In this document: in pieces, positions 55,299-64,000 of the stretch
Position numbering within the stretch: the first letter of the stretch is position 1
Layout of the letters: every line of letters starts with the position of its first letter
DNA from: Alphaproteobacteria bacterium
GTDB lineage: Bacteria; Pseudomonadota; Alphaproteobacteria; TMED109
Direction: 5' to 3'
Assembly (NCBI GenBank): GCA_022824395.1
Contig: JAJDZX010000037.1
Location: 50,985-114,984 of the forward strand
Length of the DNA: 64,000 nucleotides
The notes under the pieces: model-generated
Told to the model about the DNA's origin: nothing
Databases searched by the model: none
What the model saw: only the letters and a program-made list of their open reading frames with translations
Program-made: the position numbers and the translations under genes

Positions 55299-56443
55299 CG
55301 GTTCCACCTCGCCGGGACGAACCGCCGTCGCGTCAGCGCCAGCATCAGCCCCATCGCGATGCCGACCGCGAGCAGCGACGAACCCCCGGTTGAGATGAAG
55401 GGCATCGTCACGCCCGTCGTGGGTGCCAGGTTCAGGGTCACCGCCACATGGACCAGCGCCTGTAGCACGAACTGCAGCAGCAGGCCGCCGGCTGCGAGCA
55501 TCACGAACAGGTCCTGGCTGCCGCGCAGCCGGCTCAGCCCCCGAAACGTGATCCCGGCAACGAGTGCCAGGACCGCAAAGCAGGCGGCCACGCCGAACTC
55601 CTCGGCAATGACCGGGAAGATGAAATCGGTATGCGCGTCCGGGATGCTCGCCTTGACCGTGCCTTCACCCGGTCCCTGCCCCAGGAAGCCGCCGCGGCCG
55701 TAGGCTTCGAGCCCCTTCCCCACCTGGTATCCGGCTTCCCCGTCCGGATACAGGAACTGGTTGATGCGATCCTCGACGTGCGGCAACGTCTTGTAGGCGA
55801 TGCCGATCAAGCTGGCCCCCACCACGGCGACCAGCAGCATCAGCCGCAGGCGCAGACCCGCCAGGAACAGCTGGCCGCACCAGGCGATCCCGATGATCAT
55901 CGTCATGCCGAAGTCAGGCTGGGCCACCAGCAGCGCCCACAGGGCAAACAGCAGTCCAAGCGGCATCAGCAGGTAGGACGGCCGCGACCGCACCAGCACC
56001 CCGAAAGAGGCGTTGCGCCCGCGCGCGAGCAGCCAGCCCGTCACGACGGCGAAGAAGGGCTTCGCCAGCTCCGAGGCCTGCAACGACAACCCGCCGACAT
56101 TGAGCCAGCGCCTGGCGCCGTTCACGGGCTCCGCGATCGCGAGCGTCAGCACCATCAGTACCATGACGATGGCGAGGCCGCCGACGGACAGGCGGAAGAC
56201 GCCGAGCGGCGACAGAAACGACAGCGCCACCATGGCCGCAAGGGTTGGTACGAGCACGCGCACGTGCCAGCCGAAGAAATAGAGCTCGTCGAAACCCCGG
56301 TGGATGGCGACGAGATGGGTGGCGGTCATCACCGCCAGGACCCCGACGCAGGCAAGTCCCATGAGGAGCGCGAGATTGATGCGGTCCACGCTCCCCGCCC
56401 AGCGCACGAACCAGCCGCGCATGGCCTCGGCCCCGGAGGTCAT
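55295..56443 (-). CDS. ftsW: Septal peptidoglycan glycosyltransferase FtsW
   Basis: SEDS-family polymerase that works with FtsI. The 382-residue product has about ten transmembrane helices, with the family segments EPVNGARRWLNVGGLSLQASELAKP, VAQPDFGMTM, YQVGKGLEAYGRGGFLGQGPGEGTVKASIPDAHTDFIFPVIAEEFG (large periplasmic loop with the catalytic aspartate region) and TGVTMPFISTGGSSLLAVGIAMG. ATG 56443 overlaps murD by ATGA. Confidence 0.95.
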   Translation of the reverse strand: MTSGAEAMRGWFVRWAGSVDRINLALLMGLACVGVLAVMTATHLVAIHRGFDELYFFGWHVRVLVPTLAAMVALSFLSPLGVFRLSVGGLAIVMVLMVLTLAIAEPVNGARRWLNVGGLSLQASELAKPFFAVVTGWLLARGRNASFGVLVRSRPSYLLMPLGLLFALWALLVAQPDFGMTMIIGIAWCGQLFLAGLRLRLMLLVAVVGASLIGIAYKTLPHVEDRINQFLYPDGEAGYQVGKGLEAYGRGGFLGQGPGEGTVKASIPDAHTDFIFPVIAEEFGVAACFAVLALVAGITFRGLSRLRGSQDLFVMLAAGGLLLQFVLQALVHVAVTLNLAPTTGVTMPFISTGGSSLLAVGIAMGLMLALTRRRFVPARWNR

Positions 56444-57801
56444 GCCTCGGCCCTCGCGATCGCCTCGACCACCGCCCGAAAGGCCGCGCCGCGCGCCTCG
56501 AAGTCGGCAAACTGGTCGTAGCTCGCGCACGCCGGCGACAGCAGCACCGGCGGCGGCGGCGATCCCCGCCGCGCCCGGGCGAAGGCGGATGTCACGGCCG
56601 CGTCCATGCGCTCGAAGCGCGCGACCGGGGCCCGCGTGGCAAAGGCCGCCTCCAGGACCGGACCGTCCTCGCCGAAGAAGAAGCCGGCGTCGACCCGGTG
56701 CGCAAGCGCCACGAGCGGGTCCAGGTCCTCGTCCTTCCCGCGGCCGCCCGCCACCCAGCAAACGCGGTCGAAACACGCCAGCGCCGCCGCCGCCGCGGCC
56801 ACGTTGGTGGCCTTGCTGTCGTTGATGAAGGCAACGCCGGCGACGGGCTCCAGCGCCTCCAGACGGTGCGGCAGACCCCGGAAATCCGCGAGCGCCGCGG
56901 CCAGGTCATCCGGCGGCGCCCCGACCAGCCGTGCAGCCGCCCAGGCCGCCACCGCGTTCTGCCAGTTGTGCCGGCCGGGAACCTGCAGCAGCGACCCGAT
57001 CAACCCGATCGCGCTGCGACCGCCGTCGAGGTCATCGCACAGGACGCCGTCCTCGACCCAGACTCCGCCCGGACAGGGCCGGCGGGCCGAAACCGCGATG
57101 ACCCGCGGTCCGTCCGTCCTGGCCGCCAGCCGCTCGCGAACCCGCTCGCCGGCAACATCGTCGATGCAGATGACCGCGGCGTCCTCGGGCCGTTGCATCC
57201 GAAAGATCTTCTCCTTGGCCGCGACGTAGGCGCTGCGCGTCTTGTGCCAGTCAAGGTGATCGGTCCCGATGTTCAGGAGCAGCGCGACGTCTGGCCGGAA
57301 ACCCCGGCAGCGGGCCAGCTGGAACGAGGAAAGCTCGAGGACATACACGCCGTCGAGCGGATGCGGCAGGTCAAGCGCCGGGGTTCCCAGATTGCCGCCG
57401 GCAGCACAGGATCGGCCACAGGCGCGGAGCAGGTGCTCGATCATCGCCACCGCGCTTGACTTGCCGTTGGTGCCGGTCACGCCGATGACGGTCGATGCCG
57501 TCGCCGGGTCTTGAGCCAGGCGATGCGAGAATTCGTCGATGTCGCCCCACACCGGAATGCCCGCCCGCGCAGCCGCCTGCAGTTGCGGGTGGGCAGGCGC
57601 CACGCCTGGGCTGGCGACGATCCGGGCGAGTGGTGGCGCCAGCTCCCGCACGGCGAAGCCCGATTCGGCGGCGGCCCGTCGGCCGGCGGCGGCATCGTCC
57701 CAGACGACCACCGTGTGACCCGAGGCCGCGAGCGCCCGCGCGGCGCTGGCCCCGGTCCGGCCAAAGCCCAGCACGCCGGCGGGATGATGAGCCGTCGCCA
57801 T
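56440..57801 (-). CDS. murD: UDP-N-acetylmuramoyl-L-alanine--D-glutamate ligase
   Basis: Adds D-Glu to the stem. From ATG 57801, sharing one base with the mraY stop (TGATG), the product is 453 residues. It has GVLGFGRTGASAARALAASGHTVVVWDD, ASPGVAPAHP, GVTGTNGKSSAVAMIEHLL (ATP loop), LNIGTDHLDWHKTRSAYVAAKEKIF and VAFINDSKATNVAAAAAAL with VCWVAGGRGKDEDL. All match MurD. Confidence 0.95.
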   Translation of the reverse strand: MATAHHPAGVLGFGRTGASAARALAASGHTVVVWDDAAAGRRAAAESGFAVRELAPPLARIVASPGVAPAHPQLQAAARAGIPVWGDIDEFSHRLAQDPATASTVIGVTGTNGKSSAVAMIEHLLRACGRSCAAGGNLGTPALDLPHPLDGVYVLELSSFQLARCRGFRPDVALLLNIGTDHLDWHKTRSAYVAAKEKIFRMQRPEDAAVICIDDVAGERVRERLAARTDGPRVIAVSARRPCPGGVWVEDGVLCDDLDGGRSAIGLIGSLLQVPGRHNWQNAVAAWAAARLVGAPPDDLAAALADFRGLPHRLEALEPVAGVAFINDSKATNVAAAAAALACFDRVCWVAGGRGKDEDLDPLVALAHRVDAGFFFGEDGPVLEAAFATRAPVARFERMDAAVTSAFARARRGSPPPPVLLSPACASYDQFADFEARGAAFRAVVEAIARAEA

Positions 57802-58889
57802 CACCGCAGCTTCAGCGTGGCCAGCCCGGCTAGGGCGCATATGGCCGCAATGATCCAGAACCGGACCACCACGGTGGCCTCGGGCCAGCCCTTCTGCTCG
57901 TAGTGGTGGTGCAGCGGGGCCATCCTGAAGATGCGCCGCCCAGTCAGCCGGAACGACAGCACCTGGAGAATGACTGACACCGTCTCGACCACGAACAGTC
58001 CGCCGATCACCGCAAGGACGATCTCATGACGGGTGATCAGGGCGATCGCGGCAAGCATGCCGCCGGTGGCCAGCGAGCCGGTGTCGCCCATGAAGATGCG
58101 GGCCGGGTGCGCGTTGTACCAGAGGAACCCCAGGCCGGAGCCGATCAGCGCACCGCAGAGGACTGCCAGTTCGCCGGTGCCGGGGACGTAGTGAACCTGC
58201 AGGTACTCCGCGAAGAACGCGTTGCCGATCAGCCACGCGATGAAGCCGAAGGCGCCGGCCGCGATCATGATCGGCACGATGGCCAGACCGTCCAGACCGT
58301 CGGTCAGGTTGACCGCGTTGGAGGTCCCGACCGAGACGAAGACGGCGAGCGCAATCCACATCAGGCCGAGATTGGGGAGGAATTCCTTGGCGAACGGCAC
58401 GGCCAGGCGCCCGGCCAGCCAGTCGGGCGCCAGCCAGTAGATGGCGAGCGCCGTCGGCAGGGCGACCGCGATCTGCAACAGGAACTTGACCGAGGACGGC
58501 ATGCCGCCCGCCTGACGGCGGCGCACCTTCCGGATGTCGTCGAACAGCCCGATCAGGCCGAAGCCCAGGCCCGACAGGATCACCGTCCAGAGGTACGGAT
58601 TCGTCGGGTCGGCCCAGATGATCGTCGCGCCGAGGCCCGCAATCAGGATGAGCAAACCGCCCATGGTGGGCGTTCCCTGCTTGGTCAGCCAATGCCGGTC
58701 CGGGCCGTCTTCGCGGATGGGCTGGCCTCCCCCCTGCATGGCGCCCAGCCGCCGGATCAGCACCGGGCCGATGCAGAACGCGATCAACATCGCGGTCACC
58801 ATGGCGCCGCCGGTCCGGAACGTGAGGTACCGGAACAGGTTGAACGGGCCGAAGGACTCGGCGAGCGGTACCAGGAAATGGAACAGCAT
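57801..58889 (-). CDS. mraY: Phospho-MurNAc-pentapeptide transferase
   Basis: Transfers phospho-MurNAc-pentapeptide to undecaprenyl phosphate to make lipid I. The 362-residue membrane protein has GTPTMGGLLIL, LFDDIRKV with the catalytic DD, NAVNLTDGLDGLA, FLWYNAHPARIFMGDTGSLATGG and MAPLHHHYEQKGWPE with the HHH loop. About ten transmembrane helices. It shares one base with both neighbouring genes (TGATG). Confidence 0.96.
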   Translation of the reverse strand: MLFHFLVPLAESFGPFNLFRYLTFRTGGAMVTAMLIAFCIGPVLIRRLGAMQGGGQPIREDGPDRHWLTKQGTPTMGGLLILIAGLGATIIWADPTNPYLWTVILSGLGFGLIGLFDDIRKVRRRQAGGMPSSVKFLLQIAVALPTALAIYWLAPDWLAGRLAVPFAKEFLPNLGLMWIALAVFVSVGTSNAVNLTDGLDGLAIVPIMIAAGAFGFIAWLIGNAFFAEYLQVHYVPGTGELAVLCGALIGSGLGFLWYNAHPARIFMGDTGSLATGGMLAAIALITRHEIVLAVIGGLFVVETVSVILQVLSFRLTGRRIFRMAPLHHHYEQKGWPEATVVVRFWIIAAICALAGLATLKLR

Positions 58890-60265
58890 CAGCGGACCTT
58901 CGACCCGGTCACCCGCGCCACCACGGTCTCGAGCGCATTGGACCGGCTGCCCTTGACCAGCAGGATGTCCCCGGCGCGCAGTTCCGATGCGGCCCGCTCG
59001 GCGGCCGCGTCGGCATCGGCCAGCAGGTCGCCCGCGGTGGCAGCCGGGAGCGCCCGATGGAGCGCCGCCATCTCGGGGCCCACGCACCACACCCGATCCA
59101 CTCCCTCGAGGGCCGCGGCGAGGCCGGCGTGCAGCTCGGCGGAGGCGCCGCCAAGCTCCTTCATCTCGCCGAGCACCGCCAGCCGGCGACCCGTGGCCGG
59201 CATGTTCCGCAGGGCAGCAAGCGCTGCGCACATCGAAGCGGGATTGGCGTTGTAGCTGTCGTCGATCACCCAGGCGTCACCGTCCGCCAGGTGCACGGCG
59301 TGCCGGCGGCCGCGGCCGGCCAGCGGTTCCACCGCCTCCATTCGGGCACCTGCCACCGGCGGGGCTACCCCCAGGAGTTCGGCCACGCAGCCGGCGGCAA
59401 CCGCGTTCAGTGCCCAGTGGGCTCCGGACAGCCGGAGCCGCCAGCAGTGGACGTTCCCGGCAAAGCTCCATCGGAACGCCAGACCCGTGTCCGTCGGGTT
59501 CACCTCGAGGAGCCGCGCATCGGCGTCGTCGCCCGCTCCGAACGTGACAATACGGGCGGCCCCGCTGTCCGCCGCCGCCCGCTGCAGGACGGCCGCGCCA
59601 GGGGTGTCGATGGGCAGCACCGCGGTACCGCCCGGCTGAAGGCCCGCGAAGATCTCCGCCTTCGCCTCCGCAATCCGGGCCATGCTCCCGAAATGCTCAA
59701 GGTGGGCAGGAGCAATGCGCGTCACCATCGCGACGTCGGGACGCACCAGATCGACCAGCGACCCGATTTCACCGGCGTGGTTCATGCCGAGTTCGAACAC
59801 GGCCGCGGCACTTGCCGGCGGCATGCGCGCGAGACTCAACGGCACCCCGATCGCGTTGTTGTGGCTCGCCGCGCTGGCATGGACGGCACCCAGCGGGGCC
59901 AGCGCCGCCCGCAGCAGCTCCTTCGTTCCCGTCTTGCCGACGCTTCCGGTTACCGCCACGATCTTGGCCTGCGTGCGCCGACGCGCGGCACGGCCGAGCG
60001 CCTGCAATGCCTCCAGCGGGTCGTCGACTACCAGGTAGCGGTGGTCGTCCCGATCCTGGGGACGGACCAGCGCAGCGGCCGCCCCGCCGGCGAACGCGGC
60101 GTCCAGGAAGGCATGCCCGTCGGTGAAGCGTCCCGGCAGGGCGATGAAGAGATCGCCGGGCGCAAGCTGGCGCGTGTCGATCGACACCCCGTCGGCGTGC
60201 CACGCGCCGCCGGTCCGGCCGGCCGTGGCCGCAGCGGCGGCGCGGGCGGTCCACAGCGGGCTCAT
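58889..60265 (-). CDS. murF: UDP-MurNAc-tripeptide--D-alanyl-D-alanine ligase
   Basis: Adds D-Ala-D-Ala from Ddl. The 458-residue product has VSIDTRQLAPGDLFIAL, VAVTGSVGKTGTKELLRAAL (ATP loop; ordinary MurF has GSxGKTT, here KTG), HNNAIGVPLSLARMP, ELGMNHAGEIGSLVDLVRPDVAMVTRIAPAHLEHFGSM and VIDDSYNANPASMCAALAAL. It overlaps murE by ATGA. Confidence 0.94.
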   Translation of the reverse strand: MSPLWTARAAAAATAGRTGGAWHADGVSIDTRQLAPGDLFIALPGRFTDGHAFLDAAFAGGAAAALVRPQDRDDHRYLVVDDPLEALQALGRAARRRTQAKIVAVTGSVGKTGTKELLRAALAPLGAVHASAASHNNAIGVPLSLARMPPASAAAVFELGMNHAGEIGSLVDLVRPDVAMVTRIAPAHLEHFGSMARIAEAKAEIFAGLQPGGTAVLPIDTPGAAVLQRAAADSGAARIVTFGAGDDADARLLEVNPTDTGLAFRWSFAGNVHCWRLRLSGAHWALNAVAAGCVAELLGVAPPVAGARMEAVEPLAGRGRRHAVHLADGDAWVIDDSYNANPASMCAALAALRNMPATGRRLAVLGEMKELGGASAELHAGLAAALEGVDRVWCVGPEMAALHRALPAATAGDLLADADAAAERAASELRAGDILLVKGSRSNALETVVARVTGSKVR

Positions 60266-61734
60266 GCGTTGCCTCGCCCGATCAGTCGGCGCACCACCGC
60301 GCGATCATCGAACGGTGTCACGGTGCCGCCCGAGGTCTGCGTCGTCTCATGGCCCTTGCCGGCAATCAGGAGTGCGTCGCCTTCGCCAAGTGCGGCGAGC
60401 GCGGCGTCAATGGCCTCGAGCCGATCACCGGTCTCGGCTGCGTCAGGCGCGCCCCGGAGCACCTGAGCCCGGATCGCCGCCGGATCCTCGGATCGTGGGT
60501 TGTCGTCCGTCACCGTCACCCGGTCAGCGTGGCGGGCGGCGACCTCTCCCATCAGGATGCGCTTGCCCGGGTCACGGTCCCCGCCACAGCCGAACACAAC
60601 GTGCAGCGCTCCCGCCACGTGGGGCCGGAGGGCCCCGAGGGCCGCGGCCAATGCATCGGGGGTGTGGGCATAGTCGACGAACACCGCACCCCTGCCCGTG
60701 GACCCGACCCGCTCAAGCCGTCCCGCGGGTGCCGTGAGCGCCGGCAGACCGGCGATCGCGGCATCCGCGGGAACACCGGAGACGACAGCGGCGGCGACGG
60801 CCGCCAGCGCGTTCTCGGCCTGGAACTGGCCCAGCGGAACGAAGGGGGCCGTCCGCTCCCCGTACGGCGTCGACAGTCGCAGGATCTGGCCTTCTTCGCC
60901 CGGCACGACGCCGGCGAGCCGCCAGTCGGCGCCGGCCGTCCGGCCGTAGGTGACGACCCTGAGACCTCGCTGCTCCGCCACGGCGACGGTCTCCGAGTCG
61001 GCGCAGTCGGCATTGAAGATCGCCGTGCCGTCCGCCGCGACCAGCTCGGAAAAAAGTCGCCGCTTGGCCGCCCGGTACGCGTGTTCGCTACCGTGGTAGT
61101 CGAGGTGATCACGCCCGATGGTCGTCAGGATCGCCACGGCGATGTGCACGCCGTCGAGACGGTGCTGGTCGAGGCCGTGTGACGAGGCCTCGACCACCGC
61201 ATGGTCGAGCCCGGTTTCCGCGAGCGACGCAAGCTCGGCGTGCAGGGCAACCGGATCCGGCGTGGTCAGGTTGGGCCCCGCCGGCGCCTGGTCACCGTCA
61301 CTACCGGTGCGGACGCCCAGCGTGCCAATCGCGGCGGCCCGCAGCCCGCTCGCACGCCAGAGCCCTGCCAGGAAATGCGCGGTCGAGGTCTTCCCGTTGG
61401 TGCCCGTGACCGCGACAACCGTCTCGGGCTGCGTACCGTAGAAGGCGGCGGCCATCCGTGCCAACCGCCGGCGCGGCGCCACGTCGGCCACGGCGGTGAT
61501 CCCGAGCGCCTTCGCCCGCGACGCTGCCGCCGGCGGTACCAATGCCGCCGCCGCGCCGCGGTGCACGGCGTCCTCGAGAAACTCGACGCCGTCGATCCTG
61601 CCGCCGGGCAGGGCCGCGAACAGGTAACCCGCATGGAGGGATCGCGAATCCGCGCTCAGCCCGCGGATATCGGGGTCTGGCATGCCATCGGGCAGCGGCC
61701 GTCCCGTCCGAGCTGCAAGTTCGGCAAGCCGCAT
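60262..61734 (-). CDS. murE: UDP-MurNAc-L-alanyl-D-glutamate--meso-diaminopimelate ligase
   Basis: Adds the third stem residue. ATG 61734, nine bases after AGGAG, gives 490 residues; the GTG two codons upstream is too close to the Shine-Dalgarno. Motifs: LSADSRSLHAGYLFAAL, VAVTGTNGKTSTAHFLAGLW, VEASSHGLDQHRLDGV, DHLDYHGSEHAYRAAKRRLF and VTDDNPRSEDPAAIR. DNPR is the meso-diaminopimelate signature, so the wall is expected to be of the DAP type. Twelve bases separate it from ftsI, one of the few non-overlapping junctions here. Confidence 0.95.
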   Translation of the reverse strand: MRLAELAARTGRPLPDGMPDPDIRGLSADSRSLHAGYLFAALPGGRIDGVEFLEDAVHRGAAAALVPPAAASRAKALGITAVADVAPRRRLARMAAAFYGTQPETVVAVTGTNGKTSTAHFLAGLWRASGLRAAAIGTLGVRTGSDGDQAPAGPNLTTPDPVALHAELASLAETGLDHAVVEASSHGLDQHRLDGVHIAVAILTTIGRDHLDYHGSEHAYRAAKRRLFSELVAADGTAIFNADCADSETVAVAEQRGLRVVTYGRTAGADWRLAGVVPGEEGQILRLSTPYGERTAPFVPLGQFQAENALAAVAAAVVSGVPADAAIAGLPALTAPAGRLERVGSTGRGAVFVDYAHTPDALAAALGALRPHVAGALHVVFGCGGDRDPGKRILMGEVAARHADRVTVTDDNPRSEDPAAIRAQVLRGAPDAAETGDRLEAIDAALAALGEGDALLIAGKGHETTQTSGGTVTPFDDRAVVRRLIGRGNA

Positions 61735-61746
61735 GCGCACCGTCTC

Positions 61747-63423
61747 CTACCGCAAGGCCACCTGCGTGAGTGCATCGGCGTCCGGCAGCACCGCCGGTAC
61801 CGGCGGCACTCCCAGAATCGGCGCCACGCCGGCCACGACAGAACCTGCGAGCGGCGCGGTGTTCCAGCCGGCGGTGGCGAAGCCATGGGTCCCCGGTGCG
61901 GCCTTGGGTTCGTCCAGCAGCACGACCACGACGTAGCGCGGCGCACTCATGGGAAATGCCGCCACGAACGAATTGGTCCGGGCGCCCCGCCGGTAGCGGC
62001 CGTTCACCACCTTCTGCGCGGTGCCTGTCTTGCCGCCGATTTCGTAATTGCCGATGTCGGCCAGGCCAGCGGTCCCGTGTTGCACGACCTGGCGCAGCAG
62101 TGTGCGCATCTGGCGTACCGTCGACGGGTGGAGCGCACCGGTCGACGGCGTCGACGGCTCCGACCGGAGGAGGCGCGGGGGCCGGAAGCGGCCGTCGCCG
62201 ACGACCGCTGCCATCGCTGCGGCCAGATGCATCGGTGATACCGCTATGCCGTGACCGAACGACACGGTGGCACGCTGGACGTCGCCCCAGGCATCCGGCA
62301 GACGCGGATGGGCGGTCCGCAGGCCGGGCGCCTCGATTGCGCCCAGGAGCCCCAGGCGCCCCAGGTAGTCCCAGTGGTTCTCCTCGCCGAGCGCCTCGGC
62401 CACGCGCACGGTCCCGATGTTCGACGAGTGGACGAAGACCTCGGACAGTCGGAGCCAACGCTCCTCTGGGTGATAGTCGTTGATGGTGTAGCGGCCGATC
62501 TTGATCGGCTCCGTGGCGTCGAAGTGCGAATCGACCTCGGCCTGGCCGGCGTCCAGGGCAGCGGCGACGGTGAATGTCTTGAAGGTGGAGCCCATCTCGA
62601 AGACGCCTTGCGTCCCGAGATCCAGCATGCCGGGGTCGCGGGCGTCCTGAACGTCGTTCGGATCGAAGTCGGGCAACGAAACCTGCCCGAGCACGTCGCC
62701 GGTGCCGATCTCGAGCACGACCCCCGCCGCCGCGACCGCCTGGAACCGCTCCATGGCGACCTGCAGGCGGTCGCGGAGGGCGTGCTGGACCCGCAGGTCG
62801 AGCGTCAGATGGACCGGACGCTTCTGGATCGTTCGGTCGCTGACGCGCTCGATCCCGGCCTGGGGGCGGCCGTCGATATTGACGTAGCCGACGACGTGGG
62901 AGGTCAGCCGGCCCTGGGGGTACACACGGCGTCTTTCGTCCTGGACGTAAAGACCCGGCGAGCCGATGCGCATGGCCGCTTCGGCCTGCGACGGGCGCGC
63001 ATGGCGCCGGACCCACAGGAACTGGCGGCCGCGCTGCTGGCCGTCCACGATTCGCCGCTCGAGCCTGGCCTGGTCGAGCCGGGGGAACACCGCGCCCAGC
63101 TGCGCCGCGAGCTTGGCAGGATCCCTGACGTCGGCAGGATTGACCCAGACCGACGGGACCAGGACCGTGGTCGCCAGCATCGTCCCGTGCCGATCGAAGA
63201 TCTCGCCCCGGACCGGCACCTCCTCGGTCGCGTGCACCGGGCGGGTATCCGGGTGGCCGGACCACGCAACCTCGCCCAGGCGAAGACCCACGACCACGAA
63301 GGCGATCGCCAGGATCGTCATGCCCACCCGCAGCCGTTCGCCCGTGCGCTCGGAACGGCTACGCCCGCTCTGCCAGAGGCTGACCACCGGCTCACGACGG
63401 TATTTCCGCCAGCGGCGCCTCAT
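61747..63423 (-). CDS. ftsI: Septal transpeptidase FtsI (PBP3)
   Basis: Class B penicillin-binding protein that cross-links septal murein. The 558-residue product has a basic start, one transmembrane helix (about 35-52), the dimerisation domain with PVRGEIFDRHGTMLATTV, and the transpeptidase motifs GSTFKTF (SxxK, catalytic serine), HSSNIG (SxN) and GGKTGTAQK (KTG). The stretch before SxxK reads GTQGVFEMGSTFK, typical of the family. ATGA overlap with ftsL. Confidence 0.95.
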   Translation of the reverse strand: MRRRWRKYRREPVVSLWQSGRSRSERTGERLRVGMTILAIAFVVVGLRLGEVAWSGHPDTRPVHATEEVPVRGEIFDRHGTMLATTVLVPSVWVNPADVRDPAKLAAQLGAVFPRLDQARLERRIVDGQQRGRQFLWVRRHARPSQAEAAMRIGSPGLYVQDERRRVYPQGRLTSHVVGYVNIDGRPQAGIERVSDRTIQKRPVHLTLDLRVQHALRDRLQVAMERFQAVAAAGVVLEIGTGDVLGQVSLPDFDPNDVQDARDPGMLDLGTQGVFEMGSTFKTFTVAAALDAGQAEVDSHFDATEPIKIGRYTINDYHPEERWLRLSEVFVHSSNIGTVRVAEALGEENHWDYLGRLGLLGAIEAPGLRTAHPRLPDAWGDVQRATVSFGHGIAVSPMHLAAAMAAVVGDGRFRPPRLLRSEPSTPSTGALHPSTVRQMRTLLRQVVQHGTAGLADIGNYEIGGKTGTAQKVVNGRYRRGARTNSFVAAFPMSAPRYVVVVLLDEPKAAPGTHGFATAGWNTAPLAGSVVAGVAPILGVPPVPAVLPDADALTQVALR

Positions 63424-63749
63424 CGCCCTGCACCTCCGGACAGCGGAGCCGGTGCCAGCACCTCGACGAATTCGGCCGGCGGGCTGATCGGAAGCGGGCG
63501 CAGGTCAAGGTGCCGGCGGGCCAGATCGGCCAGCTGCGCCGGCTGGTTCAGGCGGGACCATTCCATGGCCAGTCGATCCATGCCGGCGCGCAGCTCCTCT
63601 TCCTTGGCCTCGAGCGCCTCGAGCCGGGCCTCGCCGGAACGGAGCTGGTGGCGGAAGATGGTGCTGCCACCCAGCACCATGACCAGCACCATCGACAGGC
63701 ACAGCCAGAAGCCCAACAGGCGGCCGAGACGGAAGAGCCACGCGAACAT
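63420..63749 (-). CDS. ftsL: Cell division protein FtsL
   Basis: Small bitopic divisome protein, 109 residues. A short basic cytoplasmic tail (FAWLFRLGR) precedes one transmembrane helix (about LLGFWLCLSMVLVMVLGG), then a leucine-zipper-like coiled coil (RSGEARLEALEAKEEELRAGMDRLAMEWSRLNQPAQLADLARRHLDL). NQPAQLADLARRHLDLRPL is characteristic of alphaproteobacterial FtsL. ATG 63749 shares one base with the rsmH stop (TGATG); GTG 63752 is an alternative. Confidence 0.88.
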   Translation of the reverse strand: MFAWLFRLGRLLGFWLCLSMVLVMVLGGSTIFRHQLRSGEARLEALEAKEEELRAGMDRLAMEWSRLNQPAQLADLARRHLDLRPLPISPPAEFVEVLAPAPLSGGAGR

Positions 63750-64000
63750 CACGCGACCGCCGTGACGAGGGGTGCGCCGGTCCGGACTGCGGTGCGGAGG
63801 CGCGCCGAGCGGGCGCGCGGATTGCGGCGGAGCTCAGCCGGCCCGGGCCGGATGGCGCGCCCCCGCGTCATCCGGAACGTGGGCGCAGCAGGCGGGCCCG
63901 GGTCGGGGACGTGGCGATGGGCGCGGGGAGCGCGGGCCGACCGTTCCACCATGAACCGCTTGACCAGCCGATCCTCGAGCGAATGAAACGACACGACGGC
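63749..64000 (-). CDS. rsmH: 16S rRNA m4C1402 methyltransferase RsmH (3' part only)
   Basis: The last 83 codons; the gene continues beyond the right edge. It reads AVVSFHSLEDRLVKRFM, the invariant C-terminal block of RsmH/MraW, then PAAPTFRMTRGRAIRPGPAELRRNPRARSARLRTAVRTG, with the usual NPRARSAKLR segment. It is the upstream end of the cell-division cluster visible in the window. Confidence 0.95.
   Translation of the reverse strand, partial: AVVSFHSLEDRLVKRFMVERSARAPRAHRHVPDPGPPAAPTFRMTRGRAIRPGPAELRRNPRARSARLRTAVRTGAPLVTAVA

Overview
This window looks like a chromosomal segment of an uncultured or little-studied alphaproteobacterium. The evidence is high G+C sequence with many GTG starts, RpoB/RpoC/EF-Tu/FtsZ sequences of proteobacterial type, a DUF3576-type lipoprotein (a family I know from alphaproteobacteria), murB between murC and ddl in the division cluster, and an EF-G-like paralogue of the alphaproteobacterial kind. 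The genus cannot be fixed from the sequence alone.

Layout. (1) 1-15188, minus strand: the transcription-translation block rpoB-rpoC-rpsL-rpsG-fusA-tuf-rpsJ-rplC-rplD-rplW (rplW runs off the left edge). rpoB is the first gene here; rplKAJL is not upstream. RpoB carries about 200 extra residues in its N-terminal third. (2) 15570-17918, minus: a three-gene operon of a tandem gamma-carbonic-anhydrase-like protein, a 49-residue membrane protein and a D-malate/tartrate-type decarboxylating dehydrogenase. (3) 18051-30290: a DUF3576-like lipoprotein, tRNA-His, a DAO-family oxidoreductase, then a plus-strand catabolic set (acyl-CoA dehydrogenase of ACAD10/11 type, membrane protein, APH-like kinase, acyl-CoA ligase, epoxide-hydrolase-like enzyme), an EF-G-like GTPase, a cysteine desulfurase and CysE. 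(4) 30476-40655: alpha/beta hydrolase, AnmK, TyrS, a giant AsmA-like envelope protein, GlnE and a Bcp-type peroxiredoxin. (5) 40656-43945: a small, partly AT-richer accessory patch with a decayed tyrosine recombinase, a secreted cysteine-rich protein and a Fic AMP-transferase. (6) 43946-46811: prfB with its programmed +1 frameshift, a haloacid-dehalogenase-type hydrolase and a HugZ/PPOX-like protein. (7) 46893-64000, minus: the division/cell-wall cluster rsmH(partial)-ftsL-ftsI-murE-murF-mraY-murD-ftsW-murG-murC-murB-ddl-ftsQ-ftsA-ftsZ, with almost every junction a 1-4 base stop/start overlap.

How the parts work together. Most of the window is housekeeping: transcription and translation at the left, murein precursor synthesis and septation at the right, with AnmK recycling anhydro-MurNAc. 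The most interesting material is in the margins. The gamma-carbonic-anhydrase duplication has split its three zinc histidines between the two halves in the same way the family normally splits them between two subunits. The ACAD/APH/ligase set suggests phosphorylation-dependent breakdown of hydroxy acids. The 41-44 kb patch shows past integration and decay next to an apparently self-inhibited Fic enzyme with repeated operator-like hexamers. No CRISPR array, intact insertion sequence, prophage or origin was seen.
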